DNA of 64,000 nucleotides, taken from the NCBI GenBank assembly GCA_934047225.1, contig OW203993.1, positions 22,954,069 to 23,018,068 on the forward strand. Direction: 5' to 3'. Each line of letters starts with the position of its first letter. Positions within the stretch are counted from its first letter, which is position 1. Source of the DNA: Ypsolopha sequella. Its lineage: Eukaryota > Arthropoda > Insecta > Lepidoptera > Ypsolophidae. The notes under the pieces are model-generated. The model saw only the letters and a list, made by a program, of their open reading frames with translations. It searched no databases and was not told where the DNA came from. Positions 1 through 12,600 of this stretch are shown here, piece after piece. A program made the translations under genes and the position numbers.

Positions 1-302
1 TACAGGAATACAGACTATTCCTGACTAAGTGTTACCAGTAATAGACTTCAAAATTGGATGTAAATATTTAAATATAATTTATTTATTTTCGGAAACCCCC
101 TCCCCCAAATAATCAAATAATCCAGATGTATATACAAGCACCGGACCCCTCCCCCCCCCCTTCTGGTGATCACGTAATTGTTGAATGATCCCTTGGTGGA
201 ACTTACGAAATACACTTGTACTTGTTCGATATATACCTATAGTGTATTGAAATCACAACTAAACGGTTTACCCAAACTATAATTTAATTTTACAAAATTA
301 TC
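1..302. other. No gene seen; AT-rich flank
   Basis: AT-rich sequence with two C-rich runs near 105-165. I see no coding or RNA gene. It lies just beyond the 3' end of the minus-strand retrotransposon that follows. Confidence 0.5.
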
Positions 303-2850
303 ATACAATACAATACAATACAATACAAAACGTTTATTTGCTATAAAATGTGTGTAAGTATAACAGTTGTTCGTAAATTTATGTCCAATCACATTTTACC
401 ATTTACTGGTATGCAAAAATTTTAATTACTAACTACAACTATTACATTATCTATAATATTACATGAGAAGTGCAACATATTAACATTATTTATTATATTT
501 ATTACATTAAATTAAAATTGAGAATGATTAAAATGTCATTAAATTAATTATCTATGATTTAGTAGTATGAATGTCATTATCATTTAAATATTCATCAACA
601 TTATAATAGCACTTATTGACTAAGATGTTGTACAATTTGTTTTGGAATTGTGTTAGATTAAGCTCTCTCATTTCGTTTGGAAGATGATTATACATTTTTG
701 GAGCCATGGCATATACTGTATTACAATAGAATATTGTGTTTGCGTTATGAAATGGGAATACTTTATAATTGCTCCGTGCTGTTCTTAGTATTCTAGGGTG
801 TACAATTTTATATAGAATGAGGTTTCTGTGAACAAATGTACATGCTTCATATATGTACATGCTAGGGACCGTTAAAATATCCAGTTTTTTAAATAAAGGT
901 GAACAATGATCTCTTTGTTTGGCACCGAATATGGCTCTAAAACATTTTTTTTGCATTCTAAAGACAGGTAGCACATTTTTCGAGTTGCCCCAGTGTAGTA
1001 ATCCATAGCGCAAATTGGATGCCACAAAACCGTGATATGCACAGAGTGCTGCTTTACGATTACATTTATTTGAAATGTTCCACAGAGCAAAGACAAATCT
1101 ACTTAGTTTCTTTTTAAGATAGTTCGTATGTGGTTTCCAATTTCCGTGACAGTCCAGCATCATGCCTAGAAATTTGATCTCTTTCACTTGCTCTATAACC
1201 GTATTTTTATATTTGATCGTTATTTCTCTTGGTTTATTTTGAGGTAGGTAAAATTGCATACATTTCGTCTTGTTTAAATTTATCATTAAGTTATTTATGT
1301 CAAACCAGTTCATTATACATTCTAAAGCACTATTTATGTCATTTTCATAAACGCCAATATTTTTACATTTAATCAAAAGAGTGGAATCATCAGCAAACAT
1401 AATTATTTGATGATCCACGCTTAAGGGCAAATCATTAATATAAATAGTGAAAAGCAGGGGACCTAGGATGCTTCCTTGTGGCACTCCAAATTCTACAGAT
1501 CTAAGAGTAGATTTAGCATATGTCTCAGTTCTTTTGGCGTCAACCTACTCTACCACTGAATATTGTTTCCGGTTATTTAGATAGGATTTAATTAAATCGT
1601 GGGCAGGTCCACGAATACCATACCTGTACAACTTCTCAAGCAAAGTTTTATGGCATACAAAGTCGAATGCCTTCGACATATCCATAAATATGGATGTAAT
1701 AGGAACTCGACGATCTAAAGATTCAGAGACTGTATTAATTAAGTCATACACCGCTGTACTTGTTGATTTTTTTCTTCTGAAGCCATGTTGTTCTTTGGAT
1801 ATTATGTTAAATTTCTCAAAGAATTTATATAATCGGGTATAAAACGCTCGCTCAAATACTTTAGAGGTGACTGGTATAAAAGCGATAGGACGATATTTTT
1901 CACAGTTTTCCTTATCTCCTTCCTTAAAAAGAGGCTTTACAACGGTTAATTTTAATTTTTCAGGAAAAACTCCCAGTAAAATACTGAGATTTATTATATA
2001 ACTAAGTGGCCTGGCAATCTCTTTTGAAACGTATTTCAGCATTTTTGTCGATAATTCATCGTAGCCCACGCTATTAGTGTTTTTTAAATTATTAATTATT
2101 TTTTCTATCTCATCATTTGTTGTTGGTTCCAGATATATTGATTTTGTGTTTGTTTCAATGTGATTTGATGATGAATTAAGTGACTTAGTTTTGTTTTTTA
2201 TTTTATTTTCTACCATGTCAATGTATGTGTCATTATAAGCATTAGCTATGTCTATGGGGTTTGTAAGAATAGTGCCATTATGATTTATTTTCTTAATTGC
2301 TTCTTTTAGATTTTTGTATCTATTGTTATTAATTATTTGCCATGTAGCCTTTGTGGAATTTGTGGAATTTTCTATATGCTTATTGTTTTGTAGTCTATGT
2401 GAGGTATTTATTATTTTCTTTAGTATTTTTGTGTAATTTTTATACTTATTGGCTTGTTCGCATTTACCATTTCGGCATTTCAAATACAAATCTCTTTTGG
2501 TTTTAGTTGAGCGTTTTATTCCTTTTGTTAACCAATTCATTCTCTGTTTCATGTTTATTTTTATCTTAATTATTGGAAAACACAAGTCAAAGAAAAGTTT
2601 TATCATATTATAAAAAGCATTATAAGCATCATTTACATCCGTTAATTCATAAATTTCATTAAAAGATAAATTTTTTAGGCAATGCTTGAATTTACTAACA
2701 TTTTCACAACAATAATCTCGTTTTTCTACGTACCAATATTTGTATTTAAATAGTTTTTTAACAGGACATTTTAACATTTGTGATGAATGATCTGATAAAC
2801 AAAGATGGTAAACTTTACTAGTGCTTCCACGAATATTATGTATCATAGAA
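303..2850 (-). mobile_element. 5'-truncated non-LTR (LINE) retrotransposon
   Basis: A minus-strand LINE. Its 3' end is a pentanucleotide tail (ATACA on the plus strand, 303-328), and its body is a reverse transcriptase frame. The 5' part is missing: the frame opens near 2846 just at the end of an endonuclease domain, where an SDHS motif is visible. Loss of the 5' end is the usual result of incomplete target-primed reverse transcription. The RT type looks Jockey/CR1-like, but I cannot assign the clade with certainty. Confidence 0.85.
552..2846 (-). pseudogene. Non-LTR reverse transcriptase ORF with one amber stop
   Basis: This was one reading frame of about 764 codons; a single in-frame TAG at 1545-1547 splits it into 433- and 310-residue parts. 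The first part has the tail of the endonuclease domain (residues about 1-35), a linker, then RT motifs RPIAFIPVTSKVFERA, QHGFR and DMSKAFDFV. The second part continues in the same frame with GVPQGSILGPLLF, the catalytic FADD motif (FADDSTLL) and a thumb/C-terminal region ending at 552. The encoded enzyme copies element RNA into DNA at a nicked target. There is no frameshift between the halves, so the copy is fairly young, but the stop and the missing endonuclease make it dead. An RT from the non-LTR group is certain; the clade is not. Confidence 0.9.
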
Positions 2851-4450
2851 ATAAAAAGTCAACTTCAAATTATATATTTCGTCAGCACATCGTAGAATTT
2901 GGCACACTATCTGATTTGCTTCTCTCGGATCTCATGTATTTCATTTGTAATGAGATTTCATGTACCATCGAAGAAATTGCCGCAGACCCACTTTTCGCTC
3001 TTATCACCATGCAATACGGGCTAAAAGTGGGCCAGCGTATTTTTCCCCGATAGTACCTTCAGTACCAGATATCTGTAAAAGGGCCCGGGTTTCAAGCTAG
3101 CAAGCACGCAAGGCAGGGTTCTCTCAATTTGTTTCTTTTTAAATTCACTTTAAACCGTGAAATTGTGACAATAAAATTTGGAAAAGTATATGTTATATTT
3201 CACGCTTCGTTCGATACGCAATTACTTGTAGTTGTAATAATAATAATGATAATAATAATAAAATTGTTTATTTACAAAAGGAAAAACTTATAGCTTTACA
3301 TAAATAAGTACACATTATTATTTTTAAAGAAAAACTATACAAAACCAATACCTTGGCACCTGAGCTAAACCGAAAGATCTGTATTCCAGCTGCCAGTCCC
3401 TAATCACCTTGTAATTCGCTGTATCCAATAAAATAGCAAAGATATAAATAAATTAAATAAAAAGACATTTATTTAACACACCATTATGGACAAAGTAGTA
3501 TCAATGTTCTTAAACGTAAAGTTGTATGGCACTGTTAAAAAGGACGGTGACTCAGCATATGTTCCTATACCAAAGGCATTAGGAACGCTGTTATTCTGCC
3601 ACCACACCACCGTTAAAAGAAAAAAACATACTTAATTAACTTACTATTTACTTTAACCTAAACATATTCAATAAAATCAGGCGTATAGTTGAAATATTAA
3701 AACAGAAAAATAATAAAACATTATTGTAATAGAATAAAATATTAATCTTGAGTAGTTATGGGATATAAAATTTGGATATATATGTATATATATTTTTACC
3801 AATATATAAACTTATATTACATAATAAATATTAACATTACAGTTATATATACGTACATACTTTATCGTTATATGCCTAAACTATGATGTAATAGTACATT
3901 ACTGCTGAGAGCAAGTAAGTGAGCTCTCCCGCAGGGCGAGGACTTTTATATACGATTCCAGCGGGCCTATTATGTATCTCTAGTTGCTTTCTGGACTGGG
4001 TGCCTATCACCAAAAACATAGATATACTATCGAATTCAGATTGCCTAAGGATATGTTCGCACTTGAAGTGACGACACAGATTGTTAATAGTTCAATACCC
4101 ATTAAAGGCAATTTTGAAATTTCAGTTTTATCTATGTTTTTGATGATACGCACCCAGTTCAGTTGGCAACCAAAGATACAGAATAAGGGGGCAGGAGGGC
4201 TAATTACGGTCAAAGCATTATAGCGTTTTAAAAAAAAAAAAAACAAGACAATTTATAGGATATAGGTATATTATAGGAGGTAGGTATATAGGATAAAGAG
4301 TTAAATAAAATAAAATTAACTCATTATATTGAAAGTCACGTTCCTCATATTGGGGCAAAATTTCGTGAAGGGGTATGAGAAACCCTATTTAAACTTACCT
4401 CCAAATGTAAAACACAAAAAAAGATTTTTGATCCACGATGCAAACTACAC
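2851..4450. other. Repeat-like sequence without recognisable genes
   Basis: No gene recognised. At 3237-3300 an AT trinucleotide run followed by 'aaattgtttatttac' resembles the 3' tail of another minus-strand LINE. An 80-codon overlap of open frames at 3984-4246 on both strands has no motif I recognise. Confidence 0.4.
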
Positions 4451-4640
4451 AAATTAACATTATATCATTGCAGTATAGAAACGCAGAAAGAAAAGTGTAT
4501 CTGGATGTGAGGAGCTCGATTTGCCGGGCGATTGCCCGGCAAGCGAGAGGTCCCGGGTTCGATTCCCGGTTCAGAGCTCCTAACATCCAGATTTACTTTT
4601 CTTTCTGCGTTTCTATACTGCAATGATATAATGTTAATTT
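4451..4640. mobile_element. Foldback MITE with a tRNA-like core
   Basis: Two 67-bp arms (4451-4517 and 4574-4640) are near-perfect inverted repeats, differing at only a few positions. The 56-nt centre resembles the 3' half of a tRNA: a 9-bp hairpin at the anticodon-arm position followed by a T arm with a consensus Pol III B box (GGTTCGATTCC, 4556-4566). The arms close on GAGCTC, so the whole element can fold as one long hairpin capped by the tRNA-like structure. A complete cloverleaf is not present because there is no D arm. Confidence 0.75.
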
Positions 4641-5061
4641 ATATCTCCTTGCGATGGATAAATCGCCAAGTGTTCAGACATAGAAATTTATTTCCGTCAT
4701 AGTTTTGCAAACTACAAATATTGTTTTCACAACCCGCCATGTTTCTTTTTCTCAAACTTGGAAGTTAGTGTTATAAAACCGGTAACTGTCAATAGGCCGG
4801 TAATAACCGGTAATAGGCTGCGTTCACTTATGTATGTAATAGTATGTATGTTCAATATGTAATGGATTTTCATACGTATTTACTGGAAACCTATTGAGAC
4901 ACTTACAGGAGATTTGTAATACGAGTAGCTCTCCAGGGTGAAGTACTTACTGGCTTGTCTTTACAGTATGGAATGATAACATTACAATATATTTTTGAGA
5001 AAATATAATTATATTTCAGTTATATTATAGCATGGACGAAATACGTATTGTTCGTCTATGA

Positions 5062-5580
5062 TTATAGTCTAAGAGCTAGCGACCAAATCGGTCATGTGGC
5101 TTCAGCTGTATTGAAACTCCGTTAGCTACTTCCCTGAACAACCTTTTCCGATAATCTTCGTGCTGGCAGGCCGCGGGCGGTGGGTGCGGGTGTAGTGCTG
5201 TGGGGAAAAAAAAAAAAAGTGGGCTCAGCTACTTAAATTTTATTTTCAAATAGTTGCTCTGTACTCCCTGTGCACCCAAAAAATTTTGGTACCATTTTGG
5301 TACTTTCAATTAATGCTGGCAACCCCTTCCCACCACCCGATCGATTAAAATTTTTTTTTGGGTGCACAGGGAGTACAGAGCAACTGTTTGAAAATAAAAT
5401 TAAAGTAGCTGAGCCCACATTTTTTTTAATTTTTTTCCCCACCGCACTACACCCGCACCCACCGCCCGCGGCCTGCCAGCACGAAGATTATCGGAAAAGA
5501 TTGTTCAGGGAAGTAGCTAACGGAGTTTCAATACAGCTGAAGCCACATGACCGATTTGGTCGCTAGCTCTCCGTCTATTA
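5062..5580. mobile_element. Long-arm foldback element (about 0.5 kb)
   Basis: Arms of about 220 bp (roughly 5072-5287 and 5347-5570) are inverted and highly similar, flanking a loop of about 60 nt. Weaker pairing extends outwards to 5062 and 5580. The arms include a GC-rich block (gccgcgggcggtgggtgcgg) and T/A runs. Open frames here on both strands are products of the palindrome, not genes. Confidence 0.85.
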
Positions 5581-5887
5581 GATTGTGGACAAAATAAACG
5601 TGGTACAAAATGAGATATAAAATGGCCGTCATATTAAAAACTCATACTTCTCATTCCAAAATAATAAATAATAACACTTTGAAATCGCGATATTTCTGAG
5701 CGCCCCGCTTCCACTGAGCAGGATAGTCAAGTGTAAAATTAAAGCATTGGAGCAGTACCGATTTTTCCGGATACCCTCGCCTGATGTTGGACTATTTATC
5801 TTCAAAATTTCAGCTTTGCCAATTTGACGTAGGTCTGGCGGCTCTGGGATCTTATTCTAACATACAATAACAATTCGCTTAGATTAA

Positions 5888-6365
5888 ATTATGTTAAGGT
5901 GTGTTAATTCAAAAACCATTTCGAGATTTAGGTTTAATAAGCCGTATTTTCGAAGTTTTGGTCTAAAAAACCTCATGATGATGAATATTTTTACGAAAAG
6001 GCTGCAACTTCCATTTGCCCTCGTGTGACGTCACTTGAGTAATGGCTGTTTAGAAATGTGTCCTTTGCTATCAAGATAAATTTATAATAATTTGCTTCAG
6101 ACTAATTTGACAGCTAGATGACAGATGAGTAGACAGACAGAGACAGACCACTTTTTTATAAGCAATCACACATCACAATCAGTATAATGTCTAAAATTCT
6201 CAAGTGACAAGGTCATCGGAAAATTCTTTAAGAAATGATAAAAAAATAATGTTTAATTTATATACTTACCAAAATAATGAAAACTATGTCCTAAAATGAC
6301 GTAAATTCTCTGAAAAAAATAAAATGAAAAAAATAAAAATCTTTTAAAAATTAAGCCATGGGAAT
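5888..6365. repeat. Dispersed repeat, copy 1 (also 27496-27955)
   Basis: A segment of about 470 bp is repeated in direct orientation at 27496-27955. Shared landmarks are 'aagccgtatttt', 'gtgtgacgtcacttgag', 'gctgtttagaaatgtgtcc' and 'gacagacagagacaga'. Both copies lie upstream of gene 1 exons. No coding potential; family unknown. Confidence 0.75.
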
Positions 6366-6476
6366 TAAGTCCCGTAAAATAATGTATTACATACGCGTGC
6401 AGTGCATGAAAGAAATTTCATACATGCACATGAAAAACCACCTGTATAACTGTTTAATAAGAGCGATTTTCCTCAG

Positions 6477-6619
6477 TCACAATTCCGGCCGCTTCTGTCC
6501 TGCGCTCCGGTCGCGGTGATGGCGTCACATCGCGACGCTCACAGCCAGGACCTCACCAAGAATATACAGTACATCAGCAACGACAAGATCAAGCTCTCTG
6601 CAAATCCAGAGACCATGAA
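6477..6619 (+). CDS. TMEM53: TMEM53-like gene 1, exon 1 (first recognisable)
   Basis: It encodes SQDLTKNIQYISNDKI and ends ...ETM plus two bases of a split Lys codon, before donor GTGAGTACC. It is aligned by homology with gene 2 exon A (LTRNIQYISNDKI). The acceptor is gcgattttcctcag. ATG 6519-6521 inside the exon is the likely start if an upstream exon is only 5' UTR; the acceptor argues that there is such an exon. Confidence 0.85.
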
Positions 6620-9600
6620 GTGAGTACCATAGATTGGGGACATCCCCACGTGATACTTTTGCGTGTTGCTGATGGCCCGTTGATTTTCATGGCGTCCCTT
6701 TTTCAAAATGTATATTTCTAGTGAGAGCGGGACGGTGTAGGTAGACAGAGTAAAAATATATCGAGTAGTGAATCTTAGAAAAACGCTCTCTTTCAAACTC
6801 ACGCACACAGATGCGTGCTCTACACGCCGTCATAAGGCGACATGTAAAAGTTTTAGCGTCCCTGTTACCCCATAAAGGGATGGATTCGTGAAAAGTAGCA
6901 AAAAGTGGGATTTTTATTAATATAAAATGTATTAAGTTGCTATCAAAATTTCGTTTAACCAGTCCTAGATACTGTTACTGTTAAAACACATCTAATAAGA
7001 CATAATAGCAGTCCATATGTCATTCCAAATTGTCAAAACACGAGAATTGGCGAAAAAGACCTCATTTCAAAAAATATTTGTATGGAGCCGAATTTTCCAA
7101 TCGCGTTTCTGTTTAGCAGATCCCTAGAAAAAGATTCCAAAAATAATATACTTTTTTATCAAAATGATACATTATTTACTGAAGTAGATATGCAAGTTCT
7201 AAAAGTGTCTTTTTTTGAAAAAAAAAAGCGAAAATCGAAGCGAAGATCGGGAGAGTCTCCATATAAATGTCGGCGCGGCGCGGCGGCGGCGTGTAAAGCA
7301 CGCGTCAGAATGTGCGAGTTCAAATCTGAGTGCTTGTACTGAGATTTATTACTCGATGTATTTTTACTCTGGTGTAGATGTCTGGTTGTAGTTGTAGGTG
7401 TGCGCGGGCGGATCCTTTACTGGCTAAATTGTACGCTTCCGAGACAGTTAGAACATTGGGCCACCCAATAATCGCCTCTGTCAAAAGGCAATAATGTCTT
7501 CGCCATTGTTCTAATTGTCTTGAATATCTACGTAATACACGGTTATTTAATATTGTGAAAATGTTTACCTGGTAATATTACTTCTGAAAATAAAGTTGAT
7601 TATTTCATTATTATCATATTAGGTCATTAACTATGAAATTGCCGTTTTCTATGGAGAGTTTGAACAAAACTCAATTTTCAGTAAAAACATTTTTGCATTT
7701 TTTTTGGGAATGACAAATCCAAATTTTATAAAACTGGTTCAGAAACCAATGGAAACTTTGCGATGGCAGCATACACAATACATAGGTAATGAGGTTTTTT
7801 GAATAACTTTTGAGTGAATTTTGAATTTAAGTGTTCTGTTTCGATTAATTAGAAAAAGGCGGGTTTTTCACAATCCGGCTGCGAAATGACCTATTACGCT
7901 AAAGTCATTCAAAATGGCGGCTGGTGTCGTGTCAGTATGAGTAGGCTTGTTATTTCTGAAGTCACATTATCCTCACCATATTCACCCCAAGGCAGGCGCG
8001 GACCCAGCTTGGTATTGGGAGTAAAAATAAATTACGTTATTTATTTACCTATGAAATTGCCGAAATTTTCGTTCATATTCATCAGTTCATAATTCCTGTA
8101 ATTCAAAAGCTATTTCAATGAGCGTTTTTCCATGTGTCAAATTTAGTGTTAAATAATATTCCTAGATGGCACTGTCGTATACTTTAGCAACATAATCAAG
8201 GACAAAAATTGCGCGGATTCCAAACAAACTAAAAACTCCTTTGACATTGATTGCTGTGAAACATATTTTATCTATGTTGATATGGACACCGACATCTGGA
8301 GGAAAGCTAGGAACTAAGAAAAAAAAACAACGAGAAAAACGCTTATTACTTATTTGTTTTTTGTTTAAAAGTTGATTTCAAGGTTCTACATCTACAAATT
8401 AAATTTTGTTTATATTTTCAGTTTGATTATAAAAATTAAATCTTCAAAAACAGTTCGTCCTAAATGCCATCCATTTCCATGATAAGATTCGTAATAATTT
8501 TTTACAGCTGACACTTTTTAAAAATTTTATAAATGTTGCTGTTAGCTTAATGTTGTCTCATTCATACACATAAGAAATGACATAATTTGGATTTGTCATT
8601 CCTTAAAAAAAAATGCAAAAATGTTAGTACTGAAAATTGAGTTTCCTTCAAATTCTCTATAGAAAACAGCAATTTCATATGTGAAGACCTAATATTTACG
8701 TACAAAATTAATCCCCCTTCACACCTCTGGGCCTGCGTTTCCCCCCTCTGTTAGGAACTGCTGATCTATCATCAAGCTATGTTATTTATTACAAAAGTAT
8801 TCACTTGTATTCGTAACTCCGGGGTCACTAGTACAAAACGCAGTATGTACAAACTCTGTAGCCCAATACTGTAATGCGGACAGATACATTAACATGCAGG
8901 TTTTTGACCTAATAAATGTTTTATTCATAAAATAGACAAACAAACTATTTGATTGCTTTAGTTGGGGCAGTCATCTTTATTACATTCATTTATTGTATCA
9001 TTACATCTATTTATGTACAAACATTTGAATTTTTAGCCACAATAGTAATGTGTGCATAATTTATATTTGCAATTGTCGGCACTTTAAGAAAAACTTTTGT
9101 ATACAGTTTCACTATTATTTTTTATTTCTTCTCTCTACACCCAACCGGTTTCGAATATTAATTCATTTTCATTACGGAGACTTCGTAAACAACATTATTT
9201 GTTTATAGCACTTAGTTTAAAAACCCGTGAAAATGAATTAATATTCGAAACCGGTTGGGTGTAGAGTGAGGAAATAAAAATAATGGTGAAACTTTGTATG
9301 AGAGTTTTTCTTCAAAATTAGTATTTTGTGCAACCGTGACATAATGAGAGCCATTGGGAGTCGAAAATCGTCTTCGCGTGATGTTATTTATTTTGCTCCT
9401 GTAAGCTGAGGCAAGGGCCTTCGGTGTTCAGCCTGATTGTCGGTAATTTACGGGCTACCCTTTATTGAAGGAGTTTTGTGGAGCATTCGAGGCTGCAGGG
9501 CAGAGATACCTTTGCCATAGCCCAAAGCAAAAGAACAATAAATTGGGCCAATCACACCACAGAATATGGTGTTGTAGTACATATTATATGGTGTTGTAAT

Positions 9601-12600
9601 ACATCGGTTTTTTAACATGGACAAACATTGTATGTCGCGGCAGTGAATAATGCACATCGGCACATCTTCAGCTTTGTAGAGCGTCGTCCCTGTCACTGGA
9701 CTGTTAGTGCTCAAAAGGCAATCAATCAAGCGATCAATCAAGTCAATAAATCAATCAATTAGATCGAAATGAAAAAATAAACTTTTGGAGTAAAGTTAAC
9801 ATCGGTTTTTTAACATGGACAAACATTGTAGCTACTTATTACAGTTCGGGGCAGTAAATAATGCACATCGGCTATCTTCTGCTTTGTAGAGCGTCGTCTC
9901 TGTCACTGGACTGTTAGTGCTCAAAAGGCAATCAATCAAGCGATCAATCAAGTCAATAAATCAATCAATTAGACCGAAATAAAAAAATAAACATTACTCC
10001 AAATTCCAAAAAAATTGCGATCTAAAAGGGCACTTCTATATTAAAATGAATTTGATTTTGATTTTGATTTTGTGAAAAGGCTCCATTTACGCCTGGATTT
10101 TTCTTAAGATTCATAGAAGGTAAAAACTGAAAGTTAAGTCATCATCTTATTTTATTCATTTTTTTTCATAAATATTATTTAGCGACATCTAACTACGTCT
10201 CTATAGTCTGTACATAGAGTCTATACAGGCCAAGCTAAATTTTATGAAACACCATCATAGTATCTGTCAGGATATCGTGAATATTGCCTCGGCTCAGTAG
10301 TCCGGTCGTATTGCATCACCGAACTCTCAGAATAAGGAATACAAAAATGATACTGGCCACTTGCTTTTCCTGTACATAATAAAAAATAAGAAGGAAATAA
10401 AAAGTGACAATCGCACGCGAGTCAGTCGGTTTCTTTTATTGTATCTTGATTAAAAGTAAAATTATACTATTTCCTCGCAGGTGTAGTATAAAGCACTATG
10501 TATCACTCGGGAGAAAGTGCGATTCCCAACCCGTGTGTAATGAGGCCCTTGGCTTCGCCTCGGGCCTCAAACTACACCCTCGTTGGTAATCTTCCCCTTT
10601 CTTCCCTCGGTGAATAATGTACTATTGTTGTTAAGAGACAAAAGTTGCTTGTGGGAGCACCAGTTGGTCTGAGACGTGCTGCAGGGTTCAACTTGGATAG
10701 GTTCCGCTTGCATACTACTCTGTTACTCCATGCGGAAAGACCCGCAGTGCGAGAGGGGCGGATTCTGGAAAAAAGTCAAAATGACAACTTCACAAATTTT
10801 ATTATTTAAGAGTTTAATAAAGTCTCAGAATAAGGAATACAAATAGAAACCTGGCTAAAATAATACGCGGAGAAAGACACCTATCCTTGATTTTCTTACG
10901 ACATTTTAGTGCGTTAGAGAGAGATGGATATGTATTAGTTTTTTCTTAATTAGGTAGGTTGTCACTAGTTCGTTGCTTTGCTAGTGATGTAACAATGTCG
11001 ATTTTTGACTACGATAAATAAACCAAATCGAAATGAACCGCGACCAATCTCCTTACCACACATCAAATCGTATCAAAGTGTGAAAAAAAAGAGAATGCAG
11101 GAGGCACCGACCTTTCTGGTGACATCCTCTTGCTTTGGAAGGAGGCCAAGAGAATTATTAGCAAAGTGGTCTCTGTCTACCCCAGTGGGACACATGTTAT
11201 ATTGTGTAAATAAGGAATTAATAAAAGGATATCTTTCGTTTAGCATAATACTTTTTATTAAGTACAAATTACTATATCGTAGGCAGGTAGGTACATAAGT
11301 TAAGTCCAAAATTGTGCTTGTTTCTAGTACAAAAAATGTTATAGCTTGTATCAGAGATACAACCGTAAACTATTTAAGTGGATACTTTTTAAGTCGCCTC
11401 TTAACTCAATCAAATAGATGTTCGTTGATGTCGCGTCTTTGTTCAATAAGGAAGAAGGAATTAATCGCAACAATAGAAATCATAATAATCATAGACTTAT
11501 AGGATTCGTAATAATAATATTATGTCAATGATGAGCGATGACAGCGCAATTACTACAGAGGTAATTTCAATTTTTTTTTATATCTATCAAATAAACAACA
11601 ACTTATCTTGAATAAAAACTAATAACAAATAATGATAAAAAATCAAATTATGCGCAGTTCAAGTCAATAGCATTCCCAAAATTCATTTCACGATAGAACT
11701 ACCCTGTCAAAGTACTTTTATTGTCAACCACTAAGTACGAAAATGTCTTGATCTGCGGAATTTCTTCGTGAAGTCGATCACGGCAGTAACGTGAACGAAC
11801 AGGCCTTTCAGAACGATTTGCGAACATAGAAGTATGCACTTTTCTAAACCACAGACATCCATAGGTACTGGTTCTGTTGCCTAAAATTGAAAAATTATCG
11901 AGTTAACATACTATAGTATAGTCCAAGCACGTACCTACAAACAAGATTGATAATGCAATTATACATAATTATTTAAAGGTTACCAATGTGTCTGTATCTG
12001 GTAAATATAACGTTGGTAAGGCATCTGCTTTTAAAAGTCTCCATTTTAAATTTTCGTTTGGTCCAAAAGAATCCGACGTAAAGTGTTTCGAACAAATATG
12101 ACCGCTTTTTTTAATTGTCCAATTTGGTCAAATTATTCGTCTAAGCCATTCACTTTTTAATTCTTCCCTTTTTGGAAATCTGTAACAAAAAAATATAGCA
12201 ATATTTATTCGGCATTATTTTTCTTTTAACTCGCGCTGCAATGAGGGATTTTCTTTTCTTTTTTTTTTACTCTTCCCTAGCCGCTGGATAGATGGCGCTG
12301 AACTTGGTAAGTTACTGCAAGGAACGGAACGTCACATAACTTTTTGATTATTGCACTTGGATGTAATTTTGAGATCGTAAAACGAAACGTACATAAAAAA
12401 GTAATTAATGTCATTGTCACATCACATCACAATGACATTTTGAAAATAAATAAATAATAACAACAAGGAAAAAGAAAAAAATGATTAGCAGTCTTTTATG
12501 AGTTTTCTAAGCCAGAAAGAAAATGTCCCAAGAGAAAAAGAAGAGAAGTCTGTGCCTTGTGGATTTGTATAAAAATGGAGGCATACATCTTTTTCCTAAA

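Noticed and set aside
3984..4246. 79-codon frames on both strands
   Set aside because: No recognisable domain, no splice or start support; likely repeat debris.
5233..5566. Open frames on both strands
   Set aside because: They lie in the two arms of a foldback element and mirror each other.
7255..7345. GC-rich (cggcg)n stretch after 'catataaatg' as a promoter
   Set aside because: Short, inside intron 1, with no downstream exon on that strand; the signal is too weak to call.
11005..11502. Frames of 60-97 codons and their inverted counterparts at 22259-22552
   Set aside because: Part of the palindrome arms; short, unrelated to the THAP frame and without motifs.
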